Source of the DNA: Arthrobacter sp. U41
GTDB taxonomy: Bacteria; Actinomycetota; Actinomycetes; Actinomycetales; Micrococcaceae
Direction: 5' to 3'
Assembly (NCBI RefSeq): GCF_001750145.1
Contig: NZ_CP015732.1
Span: forward strand, 1,922,001-1,986,000
DNA: 64,000 nt
Both the position numbers and the translations under genes were made by a program. Below the pieces are notes generated by a model. That model made no database searches and was not told the origin of the DNA. It saw only the letters and a list, made by a program, of their open reading frames with translations. Within the stretch, counting starts at the first letter, position 1. Every line of letters starts with the position of its first letter. This document shows positions 1-8,265 of the stretch, in pieces.

Positions 1-278
1 AGAACTTCGTCGAAGCGGACGCCCAGTTCCACCGCAGGCTGTTCGAGCCGCTCAACAACGAGCTGCTGGTCAGTCTGCTCGATGTCTTCTGGCAGGTCTA
101 CCGCCGGCTCTACGTTGAGCTGGGCGGTGCGGCAGGAATCGACCTCCTTGCAGCAGCCGGCCTGCACCGGGGGATCTACGATGCCGTCTCGACCGGGGAC
201 AAGGTTCTCGCTGCCCACCGGCTCAACAGCCACTTCGATGCTATGCGGCTCCGGATCAGCCAGGCCGTCTCGCCGTAG
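1..278 (+). CDS. GntR/FadR-family transcriptional regulator, C-terminal fragment
   Basis: Only the last 91 codons are in the window; the first complete codon is at position 3 and the gene begins upstream. The fragment is helical. An FH dipeptide sits in a DAQFHRRLF context, and later come GLHRGIYDAVSTGDKVLA and a final SHFDAM. This spacing of Asp and His residues is characteristic of the FCD effector domain of FadR-type GntR regulators, where those residues bind a metal or a carboxylate ligand. The DNA-binding N-terminus is not visible, so target and ligand cannot be stated. A strong hairpin terminator follows 46 bases after the stop. FCD assignment is by pattern only. Confidence 0.7.
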   Translation, partial: NFVEADAQFHRRLFEPLNNELLVSLLDVFWQVYRRLYVELGGAAGIDLLAAAGLHRGIYDAVSTGDKVLAAHRLNSHFDAMRLRISQAVSP

Positions 279-323
279 CGGAGTCCGGCCCAATGCCGCC
301 GTCGGGTGTTCTCCGGGTTAAAC

Positions 324-360
324 AAAAGATCCGCACCGGCGGGCCGGTGCGGATCTTTTT
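324..360. terminator. Bidirectional intrinsic terminator between the GntR fragment and tRNA-Arg
   Basis: A perfect stem, AAAGATCCGCACCGGC pairing with GCCGGTGCGGATCTTT, has T runs at both ends. It can therefore end the GntR gene on the plus strand and tRNA-Arg on the minus strand. Confidence 0.85.
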
Positions 361-365
361 CTCTG

Positions 366-439
<74 letters not shown>

Positions 440-537
440 ATTCTCGGCTCTTGGAACTTCTCGCTCCCCGAACCTCGAATTACTTTACGCGAGGTGGGGC
501 CATAGTTACAAATCGAAACGTGTGTAATCTAGCCGAC

Positions 538-549
538 TAGACCGGTCTA
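538..549. promoter_or_regulatory. Perfect 12-bp palindrome upstream of pckG
   Basis: TAGACCGGTCTA is its own reverse complement and lies one base before the CRP/GlxR-like site. It is a plausible operator for an unidentified dimeric regulator of pckG. No known site matches exactly. Confidence 0.4.
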
Positions 550-565
550 CGTGACCTTGGTCACA
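550..565. promoter_or_regulatory. CRP/GlxR-type operator candidate upstream of pckG
   Basis: The sequence cGTGACCTTGGTCACa fits the CRP-family pattern TGTGA-N6-TCACA, with one mismatch at the outermost left base. It lies about 150 bp before the pckG start. GlxR, the CRP homologue of actinobacteria, is known to act on gluconeogenic genes, so placement at PEP carboxykinase is sensible. Binding is inferred. Confidence 0.6.
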
Positions 566-714
566 AAAAGGGCCCTGTTCATGCCGCAGATTCCTTGCAT
601 TTCCGGGGTTTTTGATTTCCAGGTCCCCGGACGTCCCATGTCTGGGCCCGATTTTGGGGGGTGATCTAGCCCTACATTTAGGACACACGACTGAACCCGA
701 GGAAGGGAACCGTA

Positions 715-2547
715 ATGGGAGATCTGGCGCGACTGCCGTTGCTTGAAAAAGCACCCACCACACATGCCGGCCTGCTGGCATGGGTTGAAGAGGTAGCTGG
801 GCTGACCCAGCCGGACCGGATCCACTGGGTAGACGGCTCTGAGGAAGAGAACACCCGGCTTACGGACGAGCTGGTCGCCGCGGGCACGCTGACCCGCCTC
901 AACGAGAAGCTGTTCCCCAAGTCTTTCGCTGCATTCTCTGACCCCGCCGATGTGGCCCGCGTCGAGGAGCAGACTTTTATCTGCTCCGAGAACGAACGTG
1001 ATGCCGGTTTCACCAACAACTGGATGGCTCCGGCGGAGATGAAGGAGAAGCTGCGCGGCCTCTTCAGCGGTTCCATGCGCGGCCGCACCATGTATGTCAT
1101 CCCGTTCGTCATGGGCCACCTTGACGCCGAGGATCCCAAATTTGGCGTGGAGATCACGGACAGCGCCTACGTTGTCGCCTCCATGCGCATCATGGCCACG
1201 ATCGGCACCAACGTCCTGGACAAGATCACCGCCACGAACGCATTCTTTGTCCCGGCATTGCACTCCCTGGGCGCACCGCTGGCCCCCGGACAGGCCGACG
1301 TCGCGTGGCCCTGCAACCCGGACAAGTGGATCGTGCACTTCCCCGAAGAGCGCTCCATCTGGTCCTTCGGCTCCGGCTACGGCGGCAACGCCCTGTTGGG
1401 CAAGAAGTGCTACGCCCTGCGCATCGCCTCGGTAATGGCCCGCGACGAGGACTGGCTGGCTGAGCACATGCTGATCCTCAAGCTCACCTCGCCTGAAAAG
1501 AAGGCGTACTACATCTCCGCGGCCTTCCCGTCGGCCTGCGGCAAGACCAACCTCGCCCTGCTGGACCCGGCCATTGAAGGCTGGGAAGTCGAAACCCTCG
1601 GTGACGACATCACCTGGATGCGGATCGGCAAGGAGGGCGAACTGCGCGCCACCAACCCGGAAGCCGGCCTCTTCGGCGTCGCGCCGGGCACCGGCTGGGG
1701 CACCAACCCCAACGCCATGCGCGCCATCGCCAAGGGCCACAGCATCTTCACCAACGTGGCCCTCACGGACGACGGGGGTGTGTGGTGGGAGGGCATGACC
1801 GACGAGACTCCCGCGCACCTGACTGACTGGCAGGGCAACTCCTGGACGCCTGATTCGGACAAGCCCGCAGCCCACCCGAACTCGCGGTTCTGCACGCCGA
1901 TTTCCCAGGTCGACATGCTGGCCGAGGAGTACTACAACCCGGAAGGCGTGGAGCTCTCCGCGATCCTGTTCGGCGGGCGCCGTAAGACCACGGTTCCCCT
2001 GGTCACCCAGGCCCGCAGCTGGACCAACGGCATCTTCATGGGCTCCACACTCTCCTCGGAGACGACGGCTGCCGCCGCCGGCCAGGTCGGCGTGCTGCGC
2101 CGTGACCCGATGGCCATGCTGCCGTTCATTGGCTACGACGCCGGCGACTACCTGAAGCACTGGATCAGCGTCTCCGGCAAGGCCAACCCGGAACGCCTGC
2201 CCCACATCTTCCTGGTCAACTGGTTCCGCCGCACGGCTGACGGCGACTTCGCCTGGCCCGGCTTCGGCGACAACGCACGCGTCCTCAAGTGGGCCATCGA
2301 GCGCATCGAAGGCAAGGCAGACGCTGTCGAGACCCCCATCGGCTTCGTGCCGGCCGGGCACTCGCTGGACCTCACCGGCCTGGACCTGACGCACGCCCAC
2401 GTGGAAGATGCCGTCCGCGTCGACCCCGAGGAGTGGGCCGCCGAGCTGGCCTCCATCGAAGAGTGGTATGCAAAGTTCGGTGACTCGCTGCCTGCGGAGC
2501 TACGCTCCGAGCTCGAAGGCCTGAAGGAACGCCTGGCGGCCCAGTAG
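715..2547 (+). CDS. pckG: Phosphoenolpyruvate carboxykinase (GTP)
   Basis: Cytosolic enzyme converting oxaloacetate and GTP to phosphoenolpyruvate, GDP and CO2; it is the first committed step of gluconeogenesis from C4 acids. The product has 610 residues, the usual length for the GTP-dependent family. The P-loop with the hyper-reactive cysteine, FPSACGKTN, is at residues 271-279 (Cys275, Lys277). It is followed by the metal-binding GDDITWMR segment and the FGGRR stretch. The ATG is preceded by a GAGGAAGGGA ribosome-binding site. The gene stands alone, with palindromic operators upstream and a strong terminator downstream. Identification is secure. Confidence 0.97.
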   Translation: MGDLARLPLLEKAPTTHAGLLAWVEEVAGLTQPDRIHWVDGSEEENTRLTDELVAAGTLTRLNEKLFPKSFAAFSDPADVARVEEQTFICSENERDAGFTNNWMAPAEMKEKLRGLFSGSMRGRTMYVIPFVMGHLDAEDPKFGVEITDSAYVVASMRIMATIGTNVLDKITATNAFFVPALHSLGAPLAPGQADVAWPCNPDKWIVHFPEERSIWSFGSGYGGNALLGKKCYALRIASVMARDEDWLAEHMLILKLTSPEKKAYYISAAFPSACGKTNLALLDPAIEGWEVETLGDDITWMRIGKEGELRATNPEAGLFGVAPGTGWGTNPNAMRAIAKGHSIFTNVALTDDGGVWWEGMTDETPAHLTDWQGNSWTPDSDKPAAHPNSRFCTPISQVDMLAEEYYNPEGVELSAILFGGRRKTTVPLVTQARSWTNGIFMGSTLSSETTAAAAGQVGVLRRDPMAMLPFIGYDAGDYLKHWISVSGKANPERLPHIFLVNWFRRTADGDFAWPGFGDNARVLKWAIERIEGKADAVETPIGFVPAGHSLDLTGLDLTHAHVEDAVRVDPEEWAAELASIEEWYAKFGDSLPAELRSELEGLKERLAAQ

Positions 2548-2571
2548 CGGCCTGCGTTTCAGCTGACAACG

Positions 2572-2612
2572 ACGGCGGCCCGCACCTTGTGACAGGTGCG
2601 GGCCGCCGTTTT
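2572..2612 (+). terminator. Intrinsic terminator of pckG
   Basis: ACGGCGGCCCGCACCT pairs with AGGTGCGGGCCGCCGT across a short loop, followed by TTTTG. It begins 25 bases after the pckG stop. Confidence 0.85.
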
Positions 2613-2799
2613 GCTGGGTCCGCGAGGCAGCCAGCGGTGCCCGGGGCTTAGGTCCCTAGACCGCGGCGGCAGTGGACCGTAAGCTTCTACGCATTCATCA
2701 GCCGGGCCGTCCGCCGACTGGAGAGGGTGCTGGGGGCATTCCATGCGCGCGCTGCCGTGCCCCCAATCTGCCCGCAGCAGGCGGGCGCAGGAGCCCATC

Positions 2800-4185
2800 A
2801 TGCTTGTCACCGACGACATCCAGGCCTTGACCACGGCGGTCAGCGGCCCTGTCGCTTTGCCGGACACCCCCGAATTCGCGGCCGAGACGCTCGCGTTCAA
2901 CGCCGCAACAGTCCACCGGCCCGACGTCGTCCTTGGCGCCCGGGACGCGCAGGACGTTGCGGCCGGGGTGAAATGGGCGGCAGAACACAGGCTCCCGGTG
3001 GCGGTCCAGTCCACCGGCCACGGCGCTGACTCGGCGGTCGACGGTGGCCTGCTCATCAACACCCGGCGCCTGCAGGAAGTGGCAATTGATCCGGTCGAAC
3101 GCACCGCACGGGTGGGGGCCGGGGTGAAGTGGCGCAGTGTCCTGGAAGCGAGCGTCCCGCACGGACTGATCGGGCTGCACGGCTCCAGTACCGACGTCGG
3201 CGTCGTCGGCTACACCGTCGGCGGCGGGCTGCCCCTGATGGGCCGCGCCTACGGTTTTGCGGCGGACCATGTCCGCAGCATGGAAGTCGTCACCGCGGAC
3301 GGCGCCTTGCGCCGGATCGACGCCGGGGCCGAAGCCGAACTGTTCGCGCTGATGCGCGGGGGGAAGGGAAACTTCGGAATCGTGACGGAGCTTGAGTTCA
3401 GCCTCTTTCCGCTGGGGGACTTCTATGGCGGCGGGATCATTTATCCCGGGGCGGATGCCGCCCTTGTGCTGACGGCGTTCCGAGAATGGCTGCCCACGCT
3501 GCCCGAGGACGCCTCGCCGTCAATCTCCCTGCTGCGGCTTCCGGAGATGGAGTTCGTCCCCGAGCCGCTGAGGGGCCAGTTCGTGGTGCATCTCCGCTTC
3601 GCCTTCCTGGGCAGCCGCGAGGACGGCGACCGCTTGCTGGCCCCGATGCGCGCGGTTTCCAGGCCGTTAATGGACACGGCCGGTCCCATGAGCTACCTGG
3701 ACGTCGACCAGATCCACATGGACCCGTCGGATCCGCTCCCGTTCACGGCCGGCGGGGCGCTCCTGAAGGACCTCGGCGAAGACACCGTTGCGGACCTGCT
3801 GAAGCTCACCGGCGAGGGCTCGGACTGCCCGCTGCTCCTCGTTGAGATCAGGCCGCTCGGCGGGGCCTTGGGCCGGGCCGGGGCTTCGCCGGACGCGGTG
3901 TCGGGGCGGGACGCGGCGTTCCTGCTCTTCCTCCTCGGCTTCAAGATGCCGCCGATCGCCGAGGCTGTCGCCGCATCCATCCGCGGAATCCTGGCAGCGA
4001 TGGCGCCCCATTCCACCGGATACACGCTGGTCAACTTCCACGGCGCCCCCGGCGATGTGGCTGACCGGGCCAGGGCTTGGCCGCCCGCGGTCTACGAACG
4101 GATGCAGGCCGCGAAGTCCAGCTACGACCCGGGCAACCTCCTGCGGTTCGGCCATGCAATCACGGGTATGCCGTCCGCGGGGTGA
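2800..4185 (+). CDS. FAD-linked oxidase, berberine-bridge-enzyme (BBE)-like
   Basis: A 461-residue flavoprotein of the FAD_binding_4/BBE type. Near the N-terminus STGHGAD carries the His that in this family is attached covalently to the FAD 8-alpha position. The FAD-domain segment GGGLPLMGRAYGF follows. The C-terminus, AAKSSYDPGNLLRFGHAI, is the BBE signature. The position that holds a second FAD-linking cysteine in bicovalent members reads STDVGVVGYTVGGG, with no cysteine, so at most one covalent link is expected. I chose the ATG at 2800, preceded by CAGGAG, over an in-frame ATG 19 codons upstream. The substrate is unknown; relatives oxidise sugars, alkaloids or other alcohols. It converges on hmp. 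Confidence 0.82.
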   Translation: MLVTDDIQALTTAVSGPVALPDTPEFAAETLAFNAATVHRPDVVLGARDAQDVAAGVKWAAEHRLPVAVQSTGHGADSAVDGGLLINTRRLQEVAIDPVERTARVGAGVKWRSVLEASVPHGLIGLHGSSTDVGVVGYTVGGGLPLMGRAYGFAADHVRSMEVVTADGALRRIDAGAEAELFALMRGGKGNFGIVTELEFSLFPLGDFYGGGIIYPGADAALVLTAFREWLPTLPEDASPSISLLRLPEMEFVPEPLRGQFVVHLRFAFLGSREDGDRLLAPMRAVSRPLMDTAGPMSYLDVDQIHMDPSDPLPFTAGGALLKDLGEDTVADLLKLTGEGSDCPLLLVEIRPLGGALGRAGASPDAVSGRDAAFLLFLLGFKMPPIAEAVAASIRGILAAMAPHSTGYTLVNFHGAPGDVADRARAWPPAVYERMQAAKSSYDPGNLLRFGHAITGMPSAG

Positions 4186-4242
4186 TTGGGGCCGTGCGGG
4201 GCCGACGTGGTGCTGGCTGCGTTGCCTGGTGGTGCGTCGCGT

Positions 4243-4289
4243 GGGCAGATCAGGGCGGCTACGGGGTCCGCATCCGCCCTGATCTGCCC
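4243..4289. repeat. 47-bp palindrome, family A copy 1
   Basis: GGGCAGATCAGGGCGG pairs perfectly with CCGCCCTGATCTGCCC around a 15-base loop, between the convergent FAD oxidase and hmp genes. There is no T run. A second 47-bp element with the same arm GGGCAGATCAGGG lies at 23408-23454, so this is a dispersed element and not only a local terminator, although it may stop transcription from both sides. Confidence 0.8.
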
Positions 4290-4306
4290 ACCGGGGGGCG
4301 TGGGGA

Positions 4307-5467
4307 CTAGCTGGCCAGCCAGATGTCCGGGCCGAAGACCTCGTAGTGGATCTTGGTGGCCGGGATGCCGGCGTTGATGGCCTCGTTGCGGATGCTCTTC
4401 ATGAACGGCAGCGGACCGCACAGGTACAGCGAGGCGTTGGCCGGCAGGTCCACTTCGCGCAGCGACATAAAGCCCTCCCTGGTTCCGGCAACCGGCCGCT
4501 CGAGCCAGAGCTGGAGGTCGGCGCCGTCGAGGCGTTCGACGTCGTCCGTCATCTGGCTGCGCAGCGCCCAGGACTCCAGGTCGCTTTCCGCGTGCAGGAC
4601 CAGGACCTGGCGGTCCGAGCCGGCGTCCGCGAGCGAGCGCAGGATGGACGCGGTCGGTGTGCAGCCGATGCCGGCGGAGGCCAGGACGACGGGGCCGTCG
4701 CCTTCCTTGAGGGTGATTTCGCCGTAGGGGTTGGAGATCTCCAGGATGTCGCCCACCTGGACGCTGTTGTGCAGCACGGGGGAGACTTCGCCGCCGTCGT
4801 CCTTCTTGGTGGTGAAGGTGCGGTTGGCGCCGGCGCCGCCGGACAGCGAGTACTGGCGGACCTGGCGCAGCCCGTCCGGGAGCTGGACCTTGACGCTGAC
4901 GTACTGGCCCGGGAGGGCGGGGGTGATGGGGGTGTCGTCGGCCGGTTCCAGGGTGAAGGTCATGGAGCCGGTGCCGGCGGCAGTTTTGGCGGCGACCCGC
5001 CACGGGCTCCACATCGTGCCGTTGGCCTGCATGGCGTAGAGGCCTTTTTCGAGCTTGATCAGCGCGTCCGCCATCAGCCAGTAGACCTCGGTCCAGGCTT
5101 CGGCGATTTCGGGGGTGATGACCTCGGCGAGGTCCTCGGCGATGGCGGCGAAGAGGTGCTCGTAGACCACCTGGTACTGCGGTTCGGTGATGCCGAGGGA
5201 GGCGTGGCGGTGGGCGATGCGGGCGAGCACGGTCTCCGGCAGGGTTCCGGGGTTGTTCACCAGGTGGGTGGCGAAAGCGGCGATGCTTCCGGCCAGGGCC
5301 TGCTGCTGGTTTCCGGAGCGCTGGTTGGAGCGGCTGAAGAGTCCGTCCATCAGTTCCGGGTGCGCCGCGAAGAGGCGGGCGTAGAAGTTGGGGGTGATTG
5401 CACCGATCCGGGAACCGACCAGCGGGAGGGTGGCCTCGATCACGGGGAAGGACTTGTCCGAGAGCAT
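4307..5467 (-). CDS. hmp: Flavohemoglobin, nitric oxide dioxygenase
   Basis: Cytosolic enzyme that oxidises NO to nitrate using O2 and NAD(P)H. The 386 residues show a globin domain (about 1-140) with distal Tyr29 and Gln54 and proximal His88 in IAHRHASLGI. A ferredoxin-reductase-type FAD domain with RQYSLS (204-209) follows, then an NAD domain with GIGCTP (266-271) and a C-terminal CGPLPFMKS. The ATG is preceded by AGGAG. A 27-bp palindrome about 50 bases before the start, and the NsrR gene immediately upstream on the same strand, indicate NO-responsive repression. Confidence 0.97.
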   Translation of the reverse strand: MLSDKSFPVIEATLPLVGSRIGAITPNFYARLFAAHPELMDGLFSRSNQRSGNQQQALAGSIAAFATHLVNNPGTLPETVLARIAHRHASLGITEPQYQVVYEHLFAAIAEDLAEVITPEIAEAWTEVYWLMADALIKLEKGLYAMQANGTMWSPWRVAAKTAAGTGSMTFTLEPADDTPITPALPGQYVSVKVQLPDGLRQVRQYSLSGGAGANRTFTTKKDDGGEVSPVLHNSVQVGDILEISNPYGEITLKEGDGPVVLASAGIGCTPTASILRSLADAGSDRQVLVLHAESDLESWALRSQMTDDVERLDGADLQLWLERPVAGTREGFMSLREVDLPANASLYLCGPLPFMKSIRNEAINAGIPATKIHYEVFGPDIWLAS

Positions 5468-5515
5468 ATTGTCTCCTGAGATAGTGGCCCGGGGGTCTTC
5501 AACCGGACCGACGAG

Positions 5516-5542
5516 AATACCTGTATTTGAAATGCAAGTATT
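5516..5542. promoter_or_regulatory. Probable NsrR operator in the hmp promoter
   Basis: Arms AATACcTGtATTT and AAATgCAaGTATT form a 13-1-13 inverted repeat, with only two unmatched arm positions per side. It is AT-rich inside very GC-rich DNA and lies 49 bases before hmp. Known NsrR sites are AT-rich near-palindromes with two arms of about 11 bp. With nsrR next door, NsrR is the likely ligand; this is an inference. Confidence 0.75.
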
Positions 5543-5715
5543 TGTACCTCTGTTCTACAGGGCGTAGAAAATGATTGCAATTCGGCCCGCTCAGCGGTGA
5601 CGTTCCGGCCGGACGCGGGGGCCCGCGATTCCGGAGCGAGCCCGGGGCCGGCGGCGAGCCGGCGCGGGGAGGCGGCGCGGGAGACGGGGCCCGGCTCAGA
5701 GGCAGGGGGTCCGGC

Positions 5716-6165
5716 TCAGAGGCCGGGGCGCAGGCCGATCGCCTGGAACACCGGGGCCATCTGCCGGGCGGTCGGCAGGGACGCGACGACCATGTCGTCC
5801 AGTTCGCGGTAGAAGGCCTCCCGGGCCCGGGCGAGGGCTCCGCGGAGGAGGCATTCGTTGATCAGCGGACAGGCCCCGCCGGCGGCGACGCAGTCGGCCG
5901 GGTCCGTGCGCGTGTCCAGCTGGCGCAGGAGCTGGCCCACGGTGGCGGTCCGGCCGGCGCTGCTGAGCCGGGAGCCGCCGTGCCGGCCGCGCTCGACGTC
6001 GATCATGCCCAGCTCGCGCAGCTTCCCCATCGCCTTGCTGACGTGGTTGTACGGCGTCGCGACGGCGTCGGCGATGCTCTGGGTCGTGAGGAGTCCGCCG
6101 TCGGGAGCCGCCGCGAGCACCATCATGGCGCGCAGGCTGACATCCGCGAAGGCGTTGATCTTCAT
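5716..6165 (-). CDS. nsrR: NO-sensing Rrf2-family repressor NsrR
   Basis: A 149-residue Rrf2-family DNA-binding protein. An N-terminal winged helix spans about residues 1-65 (TTQSIADAVATPYNHVSKAMGKL), with the RHGGSRL wing at 61-67. Three cysteines, Cys92, Cys99 and Cys105 in DCVAAGGACPLINECLL, match the iron-sulfur ligand spacing of NsrR. NO attack on the cluster releases DNA. The gene follows a 164-residue hypothetical gene by 20 bases and precedes hmp by 248 bases on the same strand. Cluster ligands separate it from IscR, and the hmp neighbour supports the NsrR call. Confidence 0.9.
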   Translation of the reverse strand: MKINAFADVSLRAMMVLAAAPDGGLLTTQSIADAVATPYNHVSKAMGKLRELGMIDVERGRHGGSRLSSAGRTATVGQLLRQLDTRTDPADCVAAGGACPLINECLLRGALARAREAFYRELDDMVVASLPTARQMAPVFQAIGLRPGL

Positions 6166-6185
6166 AACACCAGTTTACCGGCGGT

Positions 6186-6680
6186 CTAGTCCACCCAGAC
6201 GCCGGGCTCGTTGGTGTCGGCGGAGAGCTCGCCGAATTCGAGATCGCGCGTCTCCGGGTTCGCGGCGTACGGCAGGACCGCGGCGAACAGCGACCCGTCC
6301 CGGTGCTCCGCGGCCACGTGGATGGCGTCCGAGGCTTCCTCCAGCAGAGTGATGTCACACACGATGGCGGCGGCGCGGAACTCATCCCGGTGCTGCCGCA
6401 GCAGTTCCGTGAGGTCGCTGATCATCGAGTCCGCATCGAAGTCGGCGTCCGTGCCCTCGGCCGCGTCGGCGGGGGTCACGGCAACCAGCCGGACCTCGCC
6501 GTCGTTCTCGACCACCAGGGCGAACGGCAGGAACCCGCCGTTGCGCTCGAGCTGCTCCTGGGCTGCGCCGACGCCGGTGCCGAGCAGGTTTTCCAGATCG
6601 GTGGCGCTGGACTCCGGGACGCTCTCGCGCCAGGACCCAGTGGCCGTCTCAGCAGCGGTTTCGGCCGGCCGTTCCGACAC
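6186..6680 (-). CDS. Hypothetical protein, 164 aa, manB-nsrR interval
   Basis: Acidic soluble protein with no signal peptide or membrane segment; I do not recognise the family. The middle has alternating hydrophobic strands (FLPFALVVENDGEVRLVAV, then AAAIVCDITLL and SLFAAVLPYA), which suggests a compact alpha/beta fold. The start is a GTG two bases after the manB stop, with GAGG overlapping that stop codon, so it is almost certainly translated with manB. nsrR follows 20 bases later. Linkage to manB could mean sugar-phosphate metabolism and linkage to nsrR a stress role; neither is shown. A downstream start cannot be excluded. Confidence 0.65.
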   Translation of the reverse strand: MSERPAETAAETATGSWRESVPESSATDLENLLGTGVGAAQEQLERNGGFLPFALVVENDGEVRLVAVTPADAAEGTDADFDADSMISDLTELLRQHRDEFRAAAIVCDITLLEEASDAIHVAAEHRDGSLFAAVLPYAANPETRDLEFGELSADTNEPGVWVD

Positions 6681-6682
6681 CT

Positions 6683-8095
6683 CTAGCCCCGGACCAGTGC
6701 CAGGACGCGGTCCCGGACACGCTCCATGGTGGCTTTATCCGTGGCCTCCACGTTCAGGCGGAGGAACGGCTCGGTGTTGGAGGGGCGCAGGTTGAACCAG
6801 TAGCTGCCGTCGGTGGCGATGAACGTGCTGCCGTCGAGGTGGTCCACCTCGACGTCGTCGTTGCGGAAATCGTGGCGGACCCGCTCGACGGCGGCGGCCT
6901 TGTCTTCGATTTCGGAGTTGATCTCGCCGGAGGACATGTACGGCTCGTATTCGCGGCCGAGCTCGGACAGCGGGCCGTCCTGTTCGCCGAGGGCGGCCAG
7001 GACGTGCATGGCGGCCAGCATGCCGGTGTCTGCGTTCCAGAAGTCGCGGAAGTAGAAGTGGGCGGAGTGTTCGCCGCCGAAGACGGCTCCCTCCGCGGCC
7101 ATCACAGCCTTGATGAAGGAGTGGCCCACGCGGGTGCGGACTGCCCGGCCGCCGAGGCGCTCCACCAGCTCGGGGACGGCGCGGGACGTCAGCAGGTTGT
7201 GGATGATTGTCGGGTTCGCCTCGCCAAGCCCCTGGGCGCGGGCAATCTCGCGGCGGGCCACCATCCCGGTGATCGCCGACGGCGAGACCGGTTCGCCCTT
7301 CTCATCGATGACGAAGCAGCGGTCGGCGTCGCCGTCGAACGCCAGTCCAAGGTCCGCCCCGTGCTCGACGACGGCGGCCTGCAGGTCACGCAGGTTCTCC
7401 GGCTCCAGCGGGTTGGCGGGGTGGTTCGGGAAGGATCCGTCCAGCTCGAAGTAGAGCGGGATGATCTCAAGGGGGAGCTTGGGCAGCAGGGCGTCGCCGA
7501 GGACAGCGGGGGTGGTGAGGCCGGCCATGCCGTTGCCGGCGTCCACGACGACCTTCAGCGGACGAATGCCGCGGAGGTCCACGAGGCTGCGCAGGTACTC
7601 GGAGTAGCCCTTCAGGACGTCGTGCACGCCGATCAGGCCGCGAACGGGGGCCGCGGGGATGGACCCGGTGTTCAGGTACTCCTCGGCGCGGGCCTGGATT
7701 TCCTTGAGCCCGGTTTCGGAGGAAATCGGCACGGCGCCGGCCTTGGCCATCTTGATGCCGTTGTACTCCGCGGGGTTGTGGCTGGCGGTGAAGGTGGCAC
7801 CGGCCGCGTTGAGCGCGCCGCAGGCGTAATAAAGCTCGTCGGTGGAGATGAGGTCGAGGAGCTGGACGTTGGCGCCGCGCCGGGCGGCGCCGTTGGCAAA
7901 GGCCTTGCTGAACTCGGGGGAGGACGGGCGCATGTCGCCGCCCACCAGCACCGTCTTGCCCTCCAGCTGCAGGACGTCGACGAACGCCGCGCCCACCGCC
8001 TCGACGATCTCGGCGGTGATCGATTCGCCCACAATGCCGCGCACGTCGTAGGCCTTGAAGGAGGCCGAGAGGTCAAAAGTCTTTGTCTGGTCCAT
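6683..8095 (-). CDS. manB: Phosphomannomutase/phosphoglucomutase
   Basis: Interconverts hexose 6-phosphate and 1-phosphate, supplying GDP-mannose or glucose-1-phosphate. The 470 residues contain the phosphoserine loop TASHNP (103-108, Ser105), the metal loop DGDADR (254-259), the sugar-binding GGEHSAHFYF and the phosphate-binding RPSNTEPFLRL. This is the four-domain alpha-D-phosphohexomutase plan. The frame is open for a further 39 codons upstream, but homology begins at KAYDVRG, so I place the start at the ATG at 8095; a GTG two codons earlier is equally possible. Mannose versus glucose preference cannot be read from sequence. Confidence 0.92.
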   Translation of the reverse strand: MDQTKTFDLSASFKAYDVRGIVGESITAEIVEAVGAAFVDVLQLEGKTVLVGGDMRPSSPEFSKAFANGAARRGANVQLLDLISTDELYYACGALNAAGATFTASHNPAEYNGIKMAKAGAVPISSETGLKEIQARAEEYLNTGSIPAAPVRGLIGVHDVLKGYSEYLRSLVDLRGIRPLKVVVDAGNGMAGLTTPAVLGDALLPKLPLEIIPLYFELDGSFPNHPANPLEPENLRDLQAAVVEHGADLGLAFDGDADRCFVIDEKGEPVSPSAITGMVARREIARAQGLGEANPTIIHNLLTSRAVPELVERLGGRAVRTRVGHSFIKAVMAAEGAVFGGEHSAHFYFRDFWNADTGMLAAMHVLAALGEQDGPLSELGREYEPYMSSGEINSEIEDKAAAVERVRHDFRNDDVEVDHLDGSTFIATDGSYWFNLRPSNTEPFLRLNVEATDKATMERVRDRVLALVRG

Positions 8096-8265
8096 AGTCA
8101 CGCGTCTTATCTTACGTTGAGGGCCGGGGGCGGCTGCGGAGGAGCGCGCCCGCGGTGTCTTCCGGCCGCGGACCACCGGCGGACCACCGGCAGATCCGCT
8201 GTGATTGTCCACATAGCGGCGCCCGTGGCTTCGCGGCTGTCGGAGGGGGCTGGGATACTAAAGCA

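Noticed and set aside
547..2400. Long open frame antisense to pckG
   Set aside because: pckG has unmistakable catalytic motifs. The antisense frame is low-complexity and arises from high GC third positions. The same holds for other long antisense frames, for example opposite cstA, the P-type ATPase and glgP.
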